From positions 372,001-436,000 of the forward strand of contig JBBODD010000001.1 in the NCBI GenBank assembly GCA_038002745.1: 64,000 nucleotides of DNA, in the 5' to 3' direction. A program made the position numbers and the translations under genes. Below, one piece after another: positions 61,280 through 64,000 of the stretch. How positions within the stretch are numbered: the first letter of the stretch is position 1; the number at the start of each line of letters is the position of its first letter. This DNA comes from Bacillus sp. FSL H8-0547. GTDB lineage: Bacteria; Bacillota; Bacilli; Bacillales; Bacillaceae. Below the pieces are notes generated by a model. That model was not told where the DNA came from and searched no databases. It saw only the letters and a program-made list of their open reading frames with translations.

Positions 61280-62641
61280 ATGAGCAGCTGTACACCAGCA
61301 GGCAAAAACAAAAGCCCGGCTAAAGGTGATCTTGCATGGTGGCAATTATCCCTTATCGGCATCGGCTGCACGATCGGCACAGGGTATTTCCTTGGATCCG
61401 GCATCGGAGTTAAAATCACCGGGCCATCGATTGTCCTTTCGTTTCTTTTGGCAGCACTCGGTACATATATCGTCTTTAACGTACTGGCAAAAATGACAGC
61501 AGCCGATCCACAGACAGGCAGTTTCTGCTACTATGCAGGAAAAGCGTTCGGCAAGTGGGCGGCCTTCAGCTGCGGCTGGAATTACTGGGCTTCAAACATT
61601 CTGATTATGGGCAGTCAGCTCACGGCCCTCTCGATTCTTTCGCAGTTCTGGTTTCCGCATGTCCCGCTGTGGCTCTTTGCCACCGGTTATGCCATATTGT
61701 CCATCCTTGTCGTGCTGACCGGAACAAAAGGGTTTGATAAGACGGAAAATCTGTTTGCCGTGATTAAATTTGCGGCCATCCTCATGTTCATTGTGCTTGC
61801 CGTTGCGGCGCTCGCTGGAATGCTGTCAAGTTCAAAGGAACCAGTGGTCCGAAGTGGACTTCCCTCGCTTTTCACTGGAGGACTTTCAGGTTTTTGGGCC
61901 TCCCTCACCTACGCATTTTATGCATATGGAGGAATTGAAGTCATTGGACTTATGGCCATGCAGCTGAAAAAGAAAGAAGATGCACCTAAATCCGGAACAG
62001 TGATGCTGATTTGTCTTGCGGCTGTTTATGTTGCATCTCTTGCGCTTGCCGTTCTCATCGTTTCTGCAGATGTGTTTCACGAAAATGAAAGTCCTTTTGT
62101 CACTGCCCTTTCAGCTTACAATCTGCCCTTTTTCCCTCATGTTTTTAACGGGGCCATTATTATTGCAGGCTTTTCTGCGATGACGGCATCTTTGTTCGGC
62201 GTAACCAACCTTCTTGTCATTTTGGCAGACGATGGCGACGCACCGGCCTTTTTTTCCAAAAAGAGCAGGAAATTAAAAGACCTGCCGCTGCCTTCTCTTG
62301 GACTTGCCGTCATCGGTCTGATTGCTTCTATTATTACAGCACTGCTATTGCCCGGGAAAATTTATGAGTATATTACAACGGCAGCTGGCATTCTGCTTTT
62401 ATACAACTGGTTCTTCATTGTGATCTCGTCGCTTAAGCTGCTGAAGCAATCCGTTCTCATGAAGATTGCCTCCTGGACCGGCCTTGTGCTGATTGTGTTT
62501 GCTGTCAGCGGAACCCTGCTTGATCATGAAGTAAGACCGGGATTTTATGTAAGCCTGCTTTTTGTGATGATCATAGCAATTGTCTGTCTGTTTATGAAGA
62601 AAAAATGGAAAGTGAAAAAGACAACGCCTAAATATTTTTAA
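61280..62641 (+). CDS. APC-family amino acid permease
   Basis: 453 residues with 12 membrane helices. Helix 1 has LSLIGIGCTIGTGYFLGSGIGVKITGPS, the GxGxxG-type substrate loop of the APC superfamily. Helix 6 is FWASLTYAFYAYGGIEVIGLMAMQLKKKEDAPKS. It should import an amino acid; no more can be read. ATG at 61280 has TAGGAGGG six bases upstream. It is divergent from the ZIP gene. Confidence 0.88.
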   Translation: MSSCTPAGKNKSPAKGDLAWWQLSLIGIGCTIGTGYFLGSGIGVKITGPSIVLSFLLAALGTYIVFNVLAKMTAADPQTGSFCYYAGKAFGKWAAFSCGWNYWASNILIMGSQLTALSILSQFWFPHVPLWLFATGYAILSILVVLTGTKGFDKTENLFAVIKFAAILMFIVLAVAALAGMLSSSKEPVVRSGLPSLFTGGLSGFWASLTYAFYAYGGIEVIGLMAMQLKKKEDAPKSGTVMLICLAAVYVASLALAVLIVSADVFHENESPFVTALSAYNLPFFPHVFNGAIIIAGFSAMTASLFGVTNLLVILADDGDAPAFFSKKSRKLKDLPLPSLGLAVIGLIASIITALLLPGKIYEYITTAAGILLLYNWFFIVISSLKLLKQSVLMKIASWTGLVLIVFAVSGTLLDHEVRPGFYVSLLFVMIIAIVCLFMKKKWKVKKTTPKYF

Positions 62642-62655
62642 GGAAGGTGCGAAAC

Positions 62656-63069
62656 ATGGCAAATGCCAAAAAAGAGCAGGCAACAACCGAGGATGCAGTC
62701 CTGCTGATGTTCCTCTCGCTTGCAGAGAATGACGGGATTGAAATGAATGTCACACTGAATGTACAGGGCACACTGGTTTCGGGGGTATTAATCGGTTCCA
62801 GGGCTTATTACGACGGAATTACAGAATCCGCTCATCATCTCCGCGATGACACAATGTCACGCATTATCGGAAAGCGGTTTGAAGATTTAAAAGACGAATA
62901 TGTGAAACAAAAACAAGAGCAGGGTGATAAAAAAGCAGACGAACAAGAACCTCCTGCTTATATCCACCTGAGAAATGCAAAATATCAGCATACGCAGCCG
63001 GCCAATCCGGCATGGTGGCGGGGGAAAGTTTCATCAGTTGATGCTTTTTCTTTTGATTCGTTAATATGA
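62656..63069 (+). CDS. GvpU-like protein (gas vesicle accessory family)
   Basis: 137 residues. It matches the GvpU pattern: DAVLLMFLSLAENDGIEMNVTLNVQGTLVSGVLIGSRAYYDGI and a C-terminal YIHLRNAKY segment. GvpU is found in the gas vesicle cluster of Bacillus megaterium, yet no other gvp gene is in the window; stand-alone homologues are common in Bacillaceae. ATG at 62656 has AAGGAAGG seven bases upstream. It follows the permease by 14 bases and may be co-transcribed. Confidence 0.75.
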   Translation: MANAKKEQATTEDAVLLMFLSLAENDGIEMNVTLNVQGTLVSGVLIGSRAYYDGITESAHHLRDDTMSRIIGKRFEDLKDEYVKQKQEQGDKKADEQEPPAYIHLRNAKYQHTQPANPAWWRGKVSSVDAFSFDSLI

Positions 63070-63097
63070 GGCTGGGACATCACTGTTTTAGCCATAA

Positions 63098-63134
63098 AAA
63101 ACCGGACTAGGGTATAGCAGCTAGTTCGGTTTTG
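63098..63134 (+). terminator. Terminator after the permease-gvpU unit
   Basis: AACCGGACTAG/CTAGTTCGGTT with TTTGTT. The GT pair is the only mismatch. Confidence 0.8.
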
Positions 63135-63185
63135 TTATGTTAAAGGACTAAAATAGATTCCCATTTGCAGGTATCAATCGCCTTA

Positions 63186-63255
63186 GTGGCACCACTTTTT
63201 TCAGAAATGGATGCTCGTCGTGGCGGTATTCGATGTAGTGGCGCCATATCTGAAC
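63186..63255. repeat. Degenerate solitary relative of array 3
   Basis: GTGGCACCACTTTTTTCAG, a later GTGGCGG and GTGGCGCCATA resemble the array 3 unit (TGCCACTTTTTCAG and GTGGCGCCAC) with shifted spacing. It again lies between convergent genes. No gene is seen in 63070-63321. Confidence 0.4.
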
Positions 63256-63292
63256 CCGTTATAATATGTTTTGGCCTGCCTTTTTTTTCACG

Positions 63293-63323
63293 AAAAAAAA
63301 GCATCCTTTTCAGAATGCTTTTT
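63293..63323 (-). terminator. Terminator at the 3' end of the MFS gene
   Basis: AAAAAGCAT/ATGCTTTTT overlapping the stop codon, with T run on the minus strand. Confidence 0.75.
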
Positions 63324-64000
63324 AGAAAAATTTCGGTTTCAGCGGTTTGGGTTTTGCTTTAAAGTTTTTAAAAACAAAGATCAAAAGCAGAATGCCTGCA
63401 CAGCCTGCTGCGATAAAGGAAATCGTTAAGTAATTTTTCATAACAGCCGTCATGATCGGCGGGCCGGCTGCTACTCCTATAAACCTTGCTGAGCTGTAAA
63501 AAGAAGAAATCGTTCCTCTCTCTTCTTTTTCGATGTTTTCTGTAACCATCGCATCCAGGGTTGGCAGCATGGCGCCAATCGCGAGGCCGGCGATGCTGGT
63601 CACGAGAAACAGCAAAAACCATTCATCCTTCACAAAGCCAACAAATGCCGTACTAATCGATAAAATGACGAGGCAGAGCATCGTGATCGTTCTCATCACT
63701 TTCACATTTCCTTTAATCGTTTTCCCTGTAACATACGCTGAGATGCAAAGGACAAGCAGCGGGATAGCCAGCATAAATCCTTTTTTAATGCCAGTCACAC
63801 CGTACTCCTTTTCCAGATAATCGGACAAAAAGTACAAGATGGAAAACAGAATAAGCATGATAAAAGCACCGAGCATAAAAACCAGATACAGCCATTTCCC
63901 TTCTTTTTTAAACGTTTTTCTCGTTTTTGACAGGAACTCGCTGAAAGCAGGCGGTGTTTCTGTCTTTTTCGGCACCTTCACGAAAAAAAAGACCAAAACA
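63322..64000 (-). CDS. MFS drug/metabolite exporter, C-terminal half (cut by right edge)
   Basis: About 226 residues visible, continuing past 64000. The linker (PKKTETPPAFSEFLSKTRKTF) and six membrane helices of the second half are present. The motif GLAIGAMLPTLDAMVTENIEKEERGTISSFYSSARFIGVAAGP is like motif C/D of MFS multidrug exporters. The N-terminal half lies outside the window, so substrate class cannot be judged. Confidence 0.85.
   Translation of the reverse strand, partial: VLVFFFVKVPKKTETPPAFSEFLSKTRKTFKKEGKWLYLVFMLGAFIMLILFSILYFLSDYLEKEYGVTGIKKGFMLAIPLLVLCISAYVTGKTIKGNVKVMRTITMLCLVILSISTAFVGFVKDEWFLLFLVTSIAGLAIGAMLPTLDAMVTENIEKEERGTISSFYSSARFIGVAAGPPIMTAVMKNYLTISFIAAGCAGILLLIFVFKNFKAKPKPLKPKFF

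Overview
This is a chromosomal window from a low-to-mid GC Gram-positive, endospore-type Bacillaceae (Bacillus or Metabacillus-like). The evidence is strong AGGAGG ribosome sites, frequent TTG/GTG starts, an intact dppABCDE-ykfABCD operon in the same gene order as Bacillus subtilis, ykgA and ykgB relatives, RsbR-type stress proteins, a PAS histidine kinase of the sporulation type, a collagen-like surface protein, and CodY- and SigL-type control sites. No rRNA, tRNA, IS element, prophage or CRISPR array was seen.

Layout. 1-4.1 kb: the N-terminal part of a LacI-family regulator (cut by the left edge), an RDD membrane protein, a YkgA amidinohydrolase-like enzyme, a PAS histidine kinase and a 52-bp tandem repeat array. 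4.1-14.4 kb: one minus-strand operon for peptide and muropeptide use (dppA-E, ykfA-D and a cytosolic class A beta-lactamase-like protein). It has a sigma-A promoter overlapped by a near-perfect CodY box. 14.5-24.6 kb: a ten-gene minus-strand beta-oxidation operon (two acyl-CoA dehydrogenases, transporter, CoA ligase, two 3-hydroxyacyl-CoA dehydrogenases, thiolase, enoyl-CoA hydratase, two hotdog thioesterases). It is preceded by a perfect sigma-54 promoter and three palindromic upstream sites. 24.7-25.4 kb: a second 52-bp array. 25.5-34.9 kb: an ECF sigma/anti-sigma pair, a Cys-rich collagen-like protein, CtaM, a DUF3870 protein with a sigma-54 activator (the best candidate controller of the beta-oxidation operon), a MerR regulator with a divergent serine hydrolase, and a third acyl-CoA dehydrogenase behind a terminator-bearing leader. 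35-47.5 kb: DUF3900, two RsbR paralogues, a third array (53-bp period), an SDR enzyme, a 6-phosphogluconolactonase relative, a GNAT pseudogene, a self-controlled ArsR-like gene that may be leaderless, small membrane proteins, an AbrB-family regulator, a cyclophilin lipoprotein and a second ECF sigma/anti-sigma pair. 47.5-64 kb: an SsuE-like FMN reductase, pantothenate symporter PanF with YhdT, betaine transporter OpuD, a secreted beta-propeller protein, an orphan ECF sigma, a second ECF sigma directly upstream of a ClpP paralogue, LysE, a second YkgA-type enzyme, ZIP and APC transporters, a GvpU relative, and an MFS exporter cut by the right edge.

The points most worth following up are the sigma-54-driven beta-oxidation operon with its triple upstream site; three unrelated intergenic arrays that share a 52-53 bp period (close to five DNA helical turns) and internal dyads; the 21-bp perfect inverted repeat placed once upstream of yhdT-panF and once upstream of opuD; the attenuator-like leader of the third acyl-CoA dehydrogenase; and the ECF sigma-clpP gene pair. 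All functions are read from sequence motifs and family knowledge; nothing was searched or computed externally.
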